A stretch of 64,000 bases of DNA, from the NCBI GenBank assembly GCA_964360255.1, contig CAYHVK010000011.1, positions 62,001 to 126,000 of the forward strand. Reading direction: 5' to 3'. Every line of letters starts with the position of its first letter. Positions within the stretch are counted from its first letter, which is position 1. Under the pieces are notes generated by a model, which was given only the letters and a program-made list of their open reading frames with translations, was not told the DNA's origin and did no database searches. A program made the translations under genes and the position numbers. Source of the stretch: CAYHVK01 sp964360255. Its GTDB lineage: Bacteria; Bdellovibrionota; Bdellovibrionia; Bdellovibrionales; UBA1609. This document shows, one piece after another, positions 43,500 to 53,200 of the stretch.

Positions 43500-44917
43500 A
43501 GCCCCGAATATTAGTCGTTGATGATGAGGAATCAATACGCGAATTCCTAGAAATCATGTTGAAAAAAGAAGGGTATGATATCACTTGCGCTGAGGACGGA
43601 AAAGCCGCCCAAGAGTTGCTCAAGAAGAAAACCTTCGACATGGTGATCTCAGATATGCAAATGCCGAATATGACAGGCATGGAGCTTCTGAAGCATGTCA
43701 AAGATATTTCTCCTGAAATACTTTTTATGATGATCACGGCCTTTGGCACGGCTGAAACAGCGGTCGAAGCGATGAAAATCGGAGCCTACGATTACATCAC
43801 CAAGCCTTTCAAAATTGACGAAGTTCGCATCAATATCGCCAATGCTCTTCGCAGTAAATCTTTAGAGTTCGAGAACAGAACTCTCAAAAAAGAGCTCGTT
43901 AAAGAAAATGGTTTTCAAAACTTAATCGGTAATAGCGATTCAATGCATAAAGTGTTCGATTTAATTCGCCGTGTGTCTTCGACGCCGACGAATATTTTGA
44001 TTACGGGTGAAAGCGGTACCGGTAAAGAGATGATCGCTAAAGCGATTCACTTCAACGGCCCACTCAAAGAGAAGCCGTTTATTCCGGTGAACTGCGGTGC
44101 CATTCCTGAATCATTAATGGAATCAGAAATGTTCGGTCATAAAAAAGGCTCTTTTACGGGAGCCGTCGTAGATAAAATCGGTCTTTTCGAGGCGGCCGAT
44201 GGCGGAACCATCTTCTTAGATGAGGTGGGCGAATTACCACTGACGATTCAGGTGAAATTACTACGCGCTATTCAAGAGCGCGTGATCCGCCGAGTGGGCG
44301 GAGTGGACGACACTCATGTGAATGTTCGCATTATCGCAGCTACGAATCGAGATTTAGATGAGATGGTTGATACCGGTATGTTCAGACAGGACTTATTCTA
44401 TCGTTTAAATGTTATTAATATTCACGCCCCATCGTTACGTGACCGCGCAGAAGATATCCCGATTCTTGCGGCCCACTTTTTGAAAAAGTACAATGAGCGC
44501 CTGAATAAGAGTATCAACACTATCAGTGCAGAAGCTATGGCCCTTATGACGAAGTACGAGTATCCAGGTAATGTGCGTGAACTTGAGAACATGATTGAGC
44601 GCACAGTGGCCCTAGAGAGTGGCGCTACGATCTTGCCAGAAAGCTTACCCCCATTTGTGAACACTCCCACAGGTCGCAAGATGGCGTCATCCCACGAGAT
44701 TCAAATTACCGATGACGGTATTGAACTCGATAAGGTGATTGGTCATATTGAGAAAGAACTCTTGATTAAAGCGATTCATGCCGCAGGAGGCGTTAAAAAG
44801 CGTGCCGCCAAGCTCTTAGGTATTACCTTCCGTTCAATGCGTTATCGCTTTGAGAAATACGGCCTTGGTAACTTCGATGATGACGAAGATATTGATGATG
44901 AGTCAGAAGTTGGCTAA
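43496..44917 (+). CDS. pilR: PilR-type sigma-54 response regulator
   Basis: Activator of sigma-54 promoters, in other bacteria of pilA. Its 473 residues have a receiver (VVDDEESIREFL, Asp in MVISDMQMP, Lys in ITKPFKI), an AAA+ domain with GESGTGKE and GSFTGA, and a Fis-type helix-turn-helix (KKRAAKLLGITFRSMRYRF). The acidic C-terminus (DDDEDIDDE) is unusual. It ends the pil operon at a terminator. Confidence 0.94.
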   Translation: MKPRILVVDDEESIREFLEIMLKKEGYDITCAEDGKAAQELLKKKTFDMVISDMQMPNMTGMELLKHVKDISPEILFMMITAFGTAETAVEAMKIGAYDYITKPFKIDEVRINIANALRSKSLEFENRTLKKELVKENGFQNLIGNSDSMHKVFDLIRRVSSTPTNILITGESGTGKEMIAKAIHFNGPLKEKPFIPVNCGAIPESLMESEMFGHKKGSFTGAVVDKIGLFEAADGGTIFLDEVGELPLTIQVKLLRAIQERVIRRVGGVDDTHVNVRIIAATNRDLDEMVDTGMFRQDLFYRLNVINIHAPSLRDRAEDIPILAAHFLKKYNERLNKSINTISAEAMALMTKYEYPGNVRELENMIERTVALESGATILPESLPPFVNTPTGRKMASSHEIQITDDGIELDKVIGHIEKELLIKAIHAAGGVKKRAAKLLGITFRSMRYRFEKYGLGNFDDDEDIDDESEVG

Positions 44918-44922
44918 AGAAG

Positions 44923-44945
44923 AGGGAGTGAAAGCTCCCTTTTTT
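44923..44945 (+). terminator. Intrinsic terminator after pilR
   Basis: AGGGAG-TGAAAG-CTCCCT followed by a T-run, 6 nt after the pilR stop codon and 14 nt before the tRNA gene. Confidence 0.88.
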
Positions 44946-44958
44946 ATGTCTTTAACAT

Positions 44959-45035
44959 GACCACGTAGCTCAGTTGGATAGAGCAAGTGTTTCCTAAACG
45001 CTAGGTCGGGGGTTCGATTCCCTCCGTGGTCACCA
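44959..45035 (+). tRNA. tRNA-Arg (anticodon CCT)
   Basis: 77 nt with the CCA end encoded. Acceptor stem GACCACG/CGTGGTC, D arm GCTC..GAGC, anticodon stem AGTGT/ACGCT around loop TTCCTAA (anticodon CCT, reading AGG), and T arm GGGGG-TTCGATT-CCCTC all pair. I see no repeat of its 3' end nearby, so no integrated element at this site. Confidence 0.97.
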
Positions 45036-45127
45036 GCTTACGTATGAAAATCTCTCTATGCTTTGTTTCAAATGGGTCCTGCTAAACGCAATTGAAGATA
45101 ACATCAGTCTCTGCTCCAATAAAAGAT

Positions 45128-46069
45128 ATGAAACCACAGGTAAAAAACGCTCTTGCAAAATTAGCTATTTTCATAGGGGTGATTTATTGTTTCATCCCGG
45201 GGAGCGTAGCCGCTATTGCTTTACTTGCGGGTTTAGCTATTGCACTGACTTTAGGTAATCCACTCCAGGCCTCGACGAAAAATTATTCAGCGAAACTTTT
45301 GGCTTATTCGGTGGCAGGGTTAGGGGCCGGCATCAATCTCATGTTGCTTGGTAAGCTCGGCCTTGCCAGTTTAGGAGTAACAGCCCTTACAATTTTCATC
45401 ACTCTTCTGCTAGGTCAATTCATAGCACGGGCTTTAAAAGCTGAACCTGACACTTCGATTTTAATATCGGTGGGTACAGCGATCTGTGGTGGTAGCGCCA
45501 TCGCCGCAGCTTCGTCGGCACTCAAAACTAAATCTGAAGCTACGACAGTCGCATTAGGTACTGTTTTTATTCTGAACGCTATAGCTTTATTTATATTCCC
45601 ACCTATTGGACATTTTTTTGATCTCAGCCAATTTCAATTTGGTCTGTGGAGCGCTATTGCTATTCATGATACGAGCTCAGTAGTGGGAGCAAGTCTTCAG
45701 TACGGAGCTGAAGCTCTGCAAGTCGGCACGACTGTTAAGCTCGCACGTGCACTTTGGATCGTGCCGGTGACATTGGCCTTAGCCTATTGGTTTAAAAAAA
45801 CCGAAAGCCCAGGGGTCGTAAAAAAACCGTGGTTTATTTTAGGGTTTCTACTCTTCGCTATTTTCTTTACGTTCTTCCCACAATTGGCAGAGTATGGAAA
45901 GTGGATTGAGTTCTTAGCAAAAAAAGGTTTAATTTTAGCTCTATTTTTTATCGGGGCGAATATGACGGTAGAAACACTAAAGTCGGTGGGAGCACGCTCG
46001 TTCGCGCAAGGTCTTATTCTTTGGCTTGTTATTACAACAAGCTCATTATTTCTAGTGAGATTTTTCTAA
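45128..46069 (+). CDS. YeiH/UPF0324-family membrane transporter
   Basis: Polytopic inner-membrane protein of about 313 residues with 8-10 hydrophobic helices. Family signatures: AGLGAGINLMLLG, ISVGTAICGGSAIAAASS and AIAIHDTSSVVGAS. The family is annotated as putative sulfate exporters. ATG 45128 gives the usual short N-terminus; a TTG at 45092 would add 12 residues. Neither has a clear ribosome site. It is a monocistronic gene after the tRNA, convergent with the DUF1552 gene. Confidence 0.88.
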   Translation: MKPQVKNALAKLAIFIGVIYCFIPGSVAAIALLAGLAIALTLGNPLQASTKNYSAKLLAYSVAGLGAGINLMLLGKLGLASLGVTALTIFITLLLGQFIARALKAEPDTSILISVGTAICGGSAIAAASSALKTKSEATTVALGTVFILNAIALFIFPPIGHFFDLSQFQFGLWSAIAIHDTSSVVGASLQYGAEALQVGTTVKLARALWIVPVTLALAYWFKKTESPGVVKKPWFILGFLLFAIFFTFFPQLAEYGKWIEFLAKKGLILALFFIGANMTVETLKSVGARSFAQGLILWLVITTSSLFLVRFF

Positions 46070-46101
46070 GCGGTAAAATTAATACCACTCAGCTTTTTAA
46101 T

Positions 46102-47727
46102 TTAAGCGAGTACGCCCGGCAATGTTTTCGCGATGTCACGGGTCGAGCCTGCGTAGTAGGCCGTATTTTTGGGCTCATACTGTGAATCTGGTTGTGGTAG
46201 ATATTCACCATAACCACCGGCACCTGTTGGGTAGCGACCGTACAACAACTTCAGATTGGTCATGCTATAATCGTTGGCAGTGAGACCCATAGCTTGCATG
46301 GCCGTGATCAGGTACTGATTGTACAAGAGGCCCGTTTTTTGGAAGTTTTTAACATCCCGGTTCTGATAATCGTGATACATGCCGGTTTTAATTTTGCCAC
46401 CAGCGCTACCGAAAAGTAGAACGGGCATATTGTCATGATTGTGTGGGCCATCTATTGAAGCGGTCGAATATTGTAAGAGGCTGTTATCAAGTAGCGTTTT
46501 GCCATTAGGCTCAGTGATTGAGTTCATTTTTGAAATTAAATCGTAAACCGCATTATTCGACAACCATTTGAAAATTTGCAAGAGGAAGGCATTGGCGTTG
46601 GTATTATCTTGGGCTACGCCGCTACCCATATTATGAGTGGCCCAGTGCCATTTACTTCCTTCAAAAGTATCATTGCCAAGGCCTTCAAAGCCCGGAATGG
46701 TACTAATATAGAATGTCGCCACACGAGTTCTCTGGCATGACATCGCTAAAGTAATAAGGCTGTTCATGGCGCTAAATGATTGACGAATCACAGCATCCGA
46801 TAAACTTTGATTAATGGGTGCCTGCGATGCCGGGGCTGCAGGAGATGTGCACTGTGCTGCTGTTGGTGCCGGTATTGTCGCCAGTAAATTTTTTTCTAAG
46901 TCAGCAAAAAGATCGATATGGGCCTGCAAGAGGAGTTTGTCATCACGACCGATTAATCGGCCATCGCGTACTTTTTTATATTTTTCTAAAACAGCATCAA
47001 TATAGGGAGTCGTCGAAGTTGTTGAGCCTGGAGCGGGCCCACCCGGAAACAGCTGTTTAAATAAAATTAGCGGATCGTAACTAAATGGAGTGAGTTGTAC
47101 AGCGCCAGAGCGTTGGGTTGGGTTTTGAAATCCCCAAGACATACCTTCACCTTTATTATTTAAGCAGATATTCAATGAGCGAACGTAACCTACGCCATTA
47201 TTTGGATAGAATCCATTAGCGTAAGCCATAACCTGATCAATTGTCGGAAAGTAATCGGTGAAACCGTGAATATTTGAATTTGAGTGTTTAATATTACCTA
47301 CAACAGGTCCACCCACGTGATTTCCGTCTGGAGAATAACGCCAATCAAGGCCGCGAAGAAAAGTCATTTTAGAAGCATAAGGGCTGAATTTACTGTCGAA
47401 GAGAGTTGAAATTCCAGCAGAGCCCGCAACAATTGGGGCGGAGTGAATATAATGGGCTGGAGCATTATAATAAGAAAAACCTGCGCGTGGATGAGCAGTG
47501 GCTGGGTAAAGTAAGGTGCGATTTTGTGTCGGTAAAGTAGCTGGATACCACTGGTTAGCTCTTGCTCCGCCATTTTGTGAGCTCATGGCAATAAAGCGTG
47601 GAGCTATTTGTGATGCTTGCGCCTGCGCTTCACGGGGCAGTAAAGAAGGTAAAAGAGGTATGGCCAGAGCGGTTTTGCCCATACCCATTAGAAACATTCT
47701 GCGGTTCATATTTTTTTGTGACTTCAT
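46102..47727 (-). CDS. DUF1552 protein with Tat signal
   Basis: Exported, folded protein of 541 residues. The N-terminus carries a twin-arginine signal (MNRRMFLMGMG) and is cut near REAQAQA. The remainder is DUF1552, a family related to alkaline-phosphatase-like DUF1501 proteins, of unknown function; DNSLLQYSTASIDGPHNHDN resembles its metal-binding part. GAGGAAAC precedes the ATG. It is 14 nt downstream of the DUF1592 gene, the usual partner, so the two form an operon. Confidence 0.88.
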   Translation of the reverse strand: MKSQKNMNRRMFLMGMGKTALAIPLLPSLLPREAQAQASQIAPRFIAMSSQNGGARANQWYPATLPTQNRTLLYPATAHPRAGFSYYNAPAHYIHSAPIVAGSAGISTLFDSKFSPYASKMTFLRGLDWRYSPDGNHVGGPVVGNIKHSNSNIHGFTDYFPTIDQVMAYANGFYPNNGVGYVRSLNICLNNKGEGMSWGFQNPTQRSGAVQLTPFSYDPLILFKQLFPGGPAPGSTTSTTPYIDAVLEKYKKVRDGRLIGRDDKLLLQAHIDLFADLEKNLLATIPAPTAAQCTSPAAPASQAPINQSLSDAVIRQSFSAMNSLITLAMSCQRTRVATFYISTIPGFEGLGNDTFEGSKWHWATHNMGSGVAQDNTNANAFLLQIFKWLSNNAVYDLISKMNSITEPNGKTLLDNSLLQYSTASIDGPHNHDNMPVLLFGSAGGKIKTGMYHDYQNRDVKNFQKTGLLYNQYLITAMQAMGLTANDYSMTNLKLLYGRYPTGAGGYGEYLPQPDSQYEPKNTAYYAGSTRDIAKTLPGVLA

Positions 47728-47741
47728 ACGTTTCCTCTTTA

Positions 47742-49865
47742 TTACTGACTTATTTTGCGCATTAAAAATGCGGGTTGAATCGCGATTTCTTTAAACATCT
47801 CTTGCATACCACCCGTTGGGGCTTTCAACTTATCGTAGAGCCCACCGAGTTGACAGCCATCACCAGTGTCGCTTTCTTGGCGACGAACTGAGTAGCGGTA
47901 GTAGTTTTTTGCAAAGCAAGCTTCGCCTTTACCAGAAGTGGCTATTAAACTACTCAGATCAACCGCATCGCGAACCGCTTGTGGTCGACCCAAAATCACT
48001 TGGGCTTCACCAGCCGCGCTCACCGGAAGATCGGCAATCACTTGGCCAGTTGTCTGACTATAAATCGTTTGGCGGCCCGTTGTGCGATAGCGGCCAAAAG
48101 CATCGTAGCTTTCAAATGCAAAACCAATTGGATTGATAACGCTATGACAGCTAATACATGCCGGTTTATTAGTTATATTGTGTACTTTATCACGCGTTGT
48201 AAGAATCATTGTTTGGGCTTCATCGTCTCCGCGATCCACATCAGCTGGTGGGGCTGGGAGTTCGTTACATAATACTTCTCGTGTAATACGAACGCCCGTG
48301 GCAATCGGACTATTTTCAACTCCGCCTGAAATAATAAGAGCGGCACGAGTGAGTAGTCCCGAACGCTGACCTGCTGGAAACGTAATATTAGGTGTGCCCG
48401 TGCCAGACCATTTTGGTACTCCGTAAATGCGAGCTAAATCATCAGTCTTGGCGAACGAAATATTTGAAGTAAGAAGTTCTTTATAACCTTTCTTTTCTGT
48501 CCATACGTAATGATTAATAAGATCACGAGCCTCTTGAAGCATATCAGCGCGATGATTATGACCTGGCTGATTCAGCATCTCGCCTTGAGTGAGAGCTAAG
48601 AAATCCGGCGACATATTTGTGAGCGGTGACAAGTTATCAAGATGCAGCCACTGTGTGAAGTACTCGTTGATCGAGGCCTTTGTACGCGCGATTTGAGTAC
48701 CGAATACAACCGTATCGAGAACTTCTTTAATACCGGCTGCCGAGCCCAGTTTACCGGCTGCGGCCGCATCAAAGAGTTCTTTATTCGGCATTGAGTTCCA
48801 GTAATTGTAAGAGATTTTTGAAGCGACTTCGTAGCTCGTAAGACGAGCGAGATCCGCACGGCCGTTAATGCTAGTGCCTTGATTTTCAAGGTGGTAGAAG
48901 AATTCAGGCGACATAATTAAGTAGCCAATAAGATCAGCTAATTTTGTCGTTGTGCGTTTATTGTAAAAATCCGTATGAAGCGTGATTTCAGCAGTAGTTA
49001 ATGGACGACGATAAACTTTAAGACCAAAATTTTTGACGAAGTCGCTGATGCAAGTAGCTGTTGGAGGTGAAACACTGAGGCAAGCTCCGCCAAGATTTGT
49101 GAGGCGAGTGCTACTGTTTGTGATAAGCGCTGCAAAACGTGTCGCTAGTTTGTACTGAGTATTAATATGTTGTGAAGAAACAATATTGTTTAAGCGCTCA
49201 AATTGTGTGCTGTTGTCATTCGGGAGCTCAGTAAAAATAGTATTGAGCTCAGTCATAATAGCCGTACGATCAGCAGCAGCCTGAACATCCATTAAATCTT
49301 GGAAAGTGTTTTTCAATTCATTTTTTTGTAATCGTGTCAGGTGCGAAGCTGCCGGATCTGCATTTGGATTACACTGAAAGAAGGTCATGCCAGCGTTAGG
49401 GTCGACCGCGATCATGCCCATCATGCTGACCCAATCGGCAAGGGTATCGTATTCAGTTTGAGAAAGCGTGCTGCCCATTGGCATATTTCTAGTACCGGCG
49501 GTGGTACCTTTATAAAGAGTCAGACGAGTCATAAGCTTAGATTTATCTATATCACCTGAAACTACGAGGCCGCCGTTAACAAAACCAGCTTCATTCGTAT
49601 AAGTCATTAAAGAGAAAGCAGCGGCGCCGCCAGATTTATGGCAAGACACACACTTGGCATCGATGACAGCTTTCGCTTTAGTCCAACGCTCGGTCGCATC
49701 TGGGCCGGGAGGTTGTACCACTGGCGGTACGACTACAGGTGGAGTTATTGATGAGTTAGAGACAGAATCTGTAAGAGTGCCAGATTCAAACCCGCCGCCG
49801 CAGTTCTGAAAGCCCAACATTGCAAAAGACAATGTGAGCCAAGTCGCTGCTATTCGAAACTTCAT
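47742..49865 (-). CDS. DUF1592-type c-haem lipoprotein
   Basis: Multi-domain periplasmic or outer-membrane lipoprotein with the DUF1587/1592/1588/1585 architecture first noted in planctomycetes. Starting at 49865, the signal ends in the lipobox-like GFQNC, followed by a Gly/Pro linker. A first haem motif CVSCH (~residue 76) lies in a cytochrome-c-like N-terminal domain, and a second, CISCH, lies in the DUF1588 region near the C-terminus (~620). About 707 residues. An upstream ATG at 50045 would add 60 poorly conserved residues and bury the signal peptide, so I reject it. Upstream of DUF1552 in one operon. Confidence 0.87.
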   Translation of the reverse strand: MKFRIAATWLTLSFAMLGFQNCGGGFESGTLTDSVSNSSITPPVVVPPVVQPPGPDATERWTKAKAVIDAKCVSCHKSGGAAAFSLMTYTNEAGFVNGGLVVSGDIDKSKLMTRLTLYKGTTAGTRNMPMGSTLSQTEYDTLADWVSMMGMIAVDPNAGMTFFQCNPNADPAASHLTRLQKNELKNTFQDLMDVQAAADRTAIMTELNTIFTELPNDNSTQFERLNNIVSSQHINTQYKLATRFAALITNSSTRLTNLGGACLSVSPPTATCISDFVKNFGLKVYRRPLTTAEITLHTDFYNKRTTTKLADLIGYLIMSPEFFYHLENQGTSINGRADLARLTSYEVASKISYNYWNSMPNKELFDAAAAGKLGSAAGIKEVLDTVVFGTQIARTKASINEYFTQWLHLDNLSPLTNMSPDFLALTQGEMLNQPGHNHRADMLQEARDLINHYVWTEKKGYKELLTSNISFAKTDDLARIYGVPKWSGTGTPNITFPAGQRSGLLTRAALIISGGVENSPIATGVRITREVLCNELPAPPADVDRGDDEAQTMILTTRDKVHNITNKPACISCHSVINPIGFAFESYDAFGRYRTTGRQTIYSQTTGQVIADLPVSAAGEAQVILGRPQAVRDAVDLSSLIATSGKGEACFAKNYYRYSVRRQESDTGDGCQLGGLYDKLKAPTGGMQEMFKEIAIQPAFLMRKISQ

Positions 49866-50057
49866 TTTTAAACTACGTTTACCCAAAAGAATCCCTACAA
49901 CCCCATCATAAAGACGTGGTTTTGCATATTTATATTGTAGGTAAGATTTCGGAGTTTTAGTTAAGAATCGTAAATCAGCGTAAAATAAAAGCTTATTCGT
50001 CTCGTTATGAAACACACATTTTTTTTGAAATTTGCGATAAATCAAAACGAAAAAAAG

Positions 50058-50240
50058 TTAGTCAGTTTTTTTGTCGGATTCAACTTCTGAGTTGTACGAC
50101 TCGTATTTTTTTCTGAGTTCTTCGCGTTCGGCTTTACTGGTGATTCCCACCCATTCTGGGTAAAAAATCATAAGAAATAAATAGGTCACAAAACCGATAA
50201 TAATAAGCGCGGCGGCTAAAATAATAAAAGTTATTCCCAT
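50058..50240 (-). CDS. Small single-pass membrane protein
   Basis: 60 residues: a hydrophobic helix (ITFIILAAALIIIGFVTYLFLMI) at the N-terminus and a charged cytosolic tail. The ATG at 50240 has AAAGGG at good spacing, so longer upstream starts are unlikely. It is divergent from the NDH-2 gene, 66 nt away. No family recognised; it may be a small respiratory or envelope accessory protein. Confidence 0.6.
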   Translation of the reverse strand: MGITFIILAAALIIIGFVTYLFLMIFYPEWVGITSKAEREELRKKYESYNSEVESDKKTD

Positions 50241-50306
50241 AAAAATCCCTTTCAAAAAGAATAGCACAAACGACCAACAGCAGGTAGATCTACTTGCGGA
50301 GAGATT

Positions 50307-51593
50307 ATGATCATTAAGCATCCCAGCAGTGCTAAGGGCAAAAAAATCGTAGTTGTTGTAGGGGCCGGCTTTGCTGGTTTGAAAGCCGCGCAAGAGTTGG
50401 CCCATTTAAATGAAGTGCAAGTGGTGGTGGTCGACCAGCGTAACCATCACCTTTTTCAACCCTTACTTTATCAGGTCGCAACAGCGGGGCTCAATCCTTC
50501 TGATATTGCGGTGCCTATTCGCTCACAGTTTTCAGACTCAGCAAATATTGAAGTTCATTTGGGAAAAATCTCTTACGTCGATTTAGCAGCAAAAGTTGTT
50601 GTGGCTGATGGCGGCATTGAGTTGTCTTATGACTATATTATTTTAGCCTGTGGGGCTCGTCATAGTTATTTTGCCCATCCAGAATGGGAGGTCTTTGCAC
50701 CAGGTTTAAAAACTATTGAGCAAGCCACAGAGATTCGACGTCGTATACTTTTGGCTTTTGAAAATGCTGAGAATGAATTTGTTGAAAGTGAAAAGAAGGC
50801 TTTACTCACTTTTGTTATTGTTGGTGGTGGTCCAACAGGAGTGGAGATGGCAGGCGCCATTTCTGATATTAGCCAAACGGTGCTCAGTCATGACTTTAAA
50901 CGCATAGACACCAAAAGTGCTCAAGTGGTTCTGGTCGAGGCCGGCGCCAGAATTCTCGGTTCATTCGATGGTTCACTTTCGGCCCAAGCTGCATTGGATT
51001 TAAAAAAAATGGGCGTAGATGTAAGGGTTGGTACACGTGTGGTGAATATTGATGATCAAGGAGTCCAGTTGTCGGGTGGTGGATACATTCCGGCTAAGAC
51101 GGTGGTTTGGGCTGCGGGTGTTCAGGCCACACCACTAGAGTTTAAATCACCGATCATCCGAGATAATTCAGGACGGATTAAAGTGAATTCTGATTTTTCA
51201 ATTCCCCAGCATCCCGAAGCTTTTGTCGTTGGAGATATGGCTTCTTTTCAGTTAACTGAAAAACAAATTTTACCGGGCCTTGCCCCTGCCGCTATTCAAG
51301 CTGGTCGTCATGCGGCACTTATGATTAAAGCCACGCTTCATGGTCAACCTAGAGTTGATTTTAAATATAACGATAAAGGTCAGATGGCCACTATCGGTAA
51401 AACAAAAGCTATAGCACAAGTTGGCAATATTCGTTTGACGGGATTCATAGCATGGCTGAGCTGGCTTTTTATTCACATTCTTTATTTAGTGGGATTTAAA
51501 AATAAATTCGCCGTTTTCTTACAATGGATTTGGAGCTATCTTTTTGCGAAGCGAGGCAGTCGGCTAATCACCGATAAAGAGTGGCGTCTTTAG
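50307..51593 (+). CDS. ndh: Type II NADH dehydrogenase
   Basis: Membrane-bound, non-proton-pumping NADH:quinone oxidoreductase. Its 428 residues contain the FAD Rossmann motif VVVVGAGFAGLKAAQ, the NAD motif VIVGGGPTGVEMAG, and VVWAAGVQATP plus VVGDMASF near the FAD site. A hydrophobic C-terminal helix (~375-400) probably anchors it. Its stop overlaps the stop of the convergent hybrid kinase by 4 nt. Confidence 0.94.
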   Translation: MIIKHPSSAKGKKIVVVVGAGFAGLKAAQELAHLNEVQVVVVDQRNHHLFQPLLYQVATAGLNPSDIAVPIRSQFSDSANIEVHLGKISYVDLAAKVVVADGGIELSYDYIILACGARHSYFAHPEWEVFAPGLKTIEQATEIRRRILLAFENAENEFVESEKKALLTFVIVGGGPTGVEMAGAISDISQTVLSHDFKRIDTKSAQVVLVEAGARILGSFDGSLSAQAALDLKKMGVDVRVGTRVVNIDDQGVQLSGGGYIPAKTVVWAAGVQATPLEFKSPIIRDNSGRIKVNSDFSIPQHPEAFVVGDMASFQLTEKQILPGLAPAAIQAGRHAALMIKATLHGQPRVDFKYNDKGQMATIGKTKAIAQVGNIRLTGFIAWLSWLFIHILYLVGFKNKFAVFLQWIWSYLFAKRGSRLITDKEWRL

Positions 51594-53200
51594 TGACGAA
51601 GTTCTGAATTTTTAGGAATATAACGAGCCAAAGTATCGACCAGCAAATCGCGTTGAATCGGTTTCGTTAAGAAGTCATTGAAGCCAGAATCCAAACATTT
51701 TGCGCGCTCTTCACTCATGGCATGGGCTGTGAGGGCCACGATAGGGCGAGTGTAACCCAGGCTGCGTAATTTGCGTGCCGCTTGATGACCATCCATTTGC
51801 GGCATTTGAACATCCATGAGTACCACATCGTAAGAGTTTTTGAGGGCTGATTCCACTCCCTCACGGCCATCATAAGCCGAGTTGATTTGAGCTCCTAAAT
51901 TTTGCAAATAAATATCAATGAGCATTTGATTGTCCTGAGAGTCTTCAACAACAAGTACATTTAAGCCTTTTAGTACTAGTTCTTTATTTTCTTCTTCTGA
52001 TTGTATGGTTTTGATCGTTAAAGATTCTTTATTAACAAACTTGGCACTTTTACCGGCGCCCGCTTTTATTTTGAAGGCGAATGTTGTCCCGACATTTTGT
52101 TCACTTTTGGTGAGTTCTAGCGATCCCCCTAATGCTTCAGCGAGACGACGAGAGAGAACTAAGCCTAGACCAGTGCCTCCGAACTTACGTGTCGTCGTTG
52201 TGTCGCCTTGTGCGAACGGCTTAAACAACTTTTCTTTTTGCTGCTCAGACAGTCCAATTCCGCTATCGGTAACGGTGAAATGAAGAAATCCATTCTCATA
52301 ACCAACCGTAAGTTTAACGAAACCTTTGTCGGTAAATTTAAAAGCATTTCCAACAATATTACTGAGGATTTGTTTCACTCGCACTGGGTCAGAAATAATT
52401 TGATCAGGAATCGAAGATTCGAGCTCAACTTGAAAAAGAATACCTTTTTCAGCTGCCTTAAAGTTAAACACAGATATAAAATCAGCTAAGAGATCTGTGA
52501 GGTGAAAGGGGATGTGCTCGATGGACATTTTGCCCACTTCAACTTTTGAAAGATCTAAAATATCATCGATAAGTCTTAAGAGCTGCTGTGAGTTTCTCTC
52601 AATAATAGCTCGGTATTTAAAATTATCCTCTAAAGAATTGCTTGGGTCTTTCATAAGATCTGTAAAACCAAGAATAGCCCCAATCGGGGTTCTGATTTCG
52701 TGGGACATATTAGCCAAAAATTCAGTTTTTGCAAAGTTGGCTAGATCAGCGCTGACTTTTGCTTTCTTAAGCTGATCAAGTAAATGGCGCACTTGATACT
52801 GTTTGCGCCGGGCCCGCAAAGCCACTTCTACCGAGCGAACGAGTGTGAGCTGAGAAAAAGGCCTTTCGAGAAGAGAAATGTTTCCGCTTTGCGAAAACAT
52901 TTCTGTGGCGCGAACAACATCAGCACTGGTGAGCAGAATGATGGGGATATCTGACCAAGGCTCTTGTTGAGCTAAGGCAGTTTGAAAGAGAGGCAGCGTA
53001 TCGGCAGTGATAGCTTCTTCTGAAATCACGAAGGCGCCACAGTTTTGAGTAATTTTATGAGCTAAATCAGCTAAACTTTCGCAAGCATAAGCCGAAAGGC
53101 CGGCACTATTTAAAACTTCAACTGCCATTGAAGAATCTTTGAAAGTGGGAGCCAGTACGAATACGGCCTCTGAATCTTGAGTGTTCAGCCAACTATTCAT
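51590..53200 (-). CDS. Hybrid histidine kinase with degenerate N-terminal receiver
   Basis: Soluble kinase of 536 residues. Residues 1-125 look like a receiver fold, but the phosphoacceptor position reads GAFVISEEA instead of Asp. HisKA follows with LANMSHEIRTPIG, then an HATPase (NIVGNAFKFTD, GTGLGLVLS), and a complete C-terminal receiver with DVVLMDVQMP. The gene overlaps the end of the KaiC-like ATPase gene by 8 nt, indicating a coupled signalling module. Confidence 0.92.
   Translation of the reverse strand: MNSWLNTQDSEAVFVLAPTFKDSSMAVEVLNSAGLSAYACESLADLAHKITQNCGAFVISEEAITADTLPLFQTALAQQEPWSDIPIILLTSADVVRATEMFSQSGNISLLERPFSQLTLVRSVEVALRARRKQYQVRHLLDQLKKAKVSADLANFAKTEFLANMSHEIRTPIGAILGFTDLMKDPSNSLEDNFKYRAIIERNSQQLLRLIDDILDLSKVEVGKMSIEHIPFHLTDLLADFISVFNFKAAEKGILFQVELESSIPDQIISDPVRVKQILSNIVGNAFKFTDKGFVKLTVGYENGFLHFTVTDSGIGLSEQQKEKLFKPFAQGDTTTTRKFGGTGLGLVLSRRLAEALGGSLELTKSEQNVGTTFAFKIKAGAGKSAKFVNKESLTIKTIQSEEENKELVLKGLNVLVVEDSQDNQMLIDIYLQNLGAQINSAYDGREGVESALKNSYDVVLMDVQMPQMDGHQAARKLRSLGYTRPIVALTAHAMSEERAKCLDSGFNDFLTKPIQRDLLVDTLARYIPKNSELRH

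Noticed and set aside
44959..45128. tRNA-Arg as an attachment site for an integrated element
   Set aside because: No integrase gene and no duplicate of the tRNA 3' end seen downstream.
49866..50045. 60-residue N-terminal extension of the DUF1592 protein
   Set aside because: It would place the lipoprotein signal peptide in the interior; the ATG at 49865 starts directly with a signal sequence.
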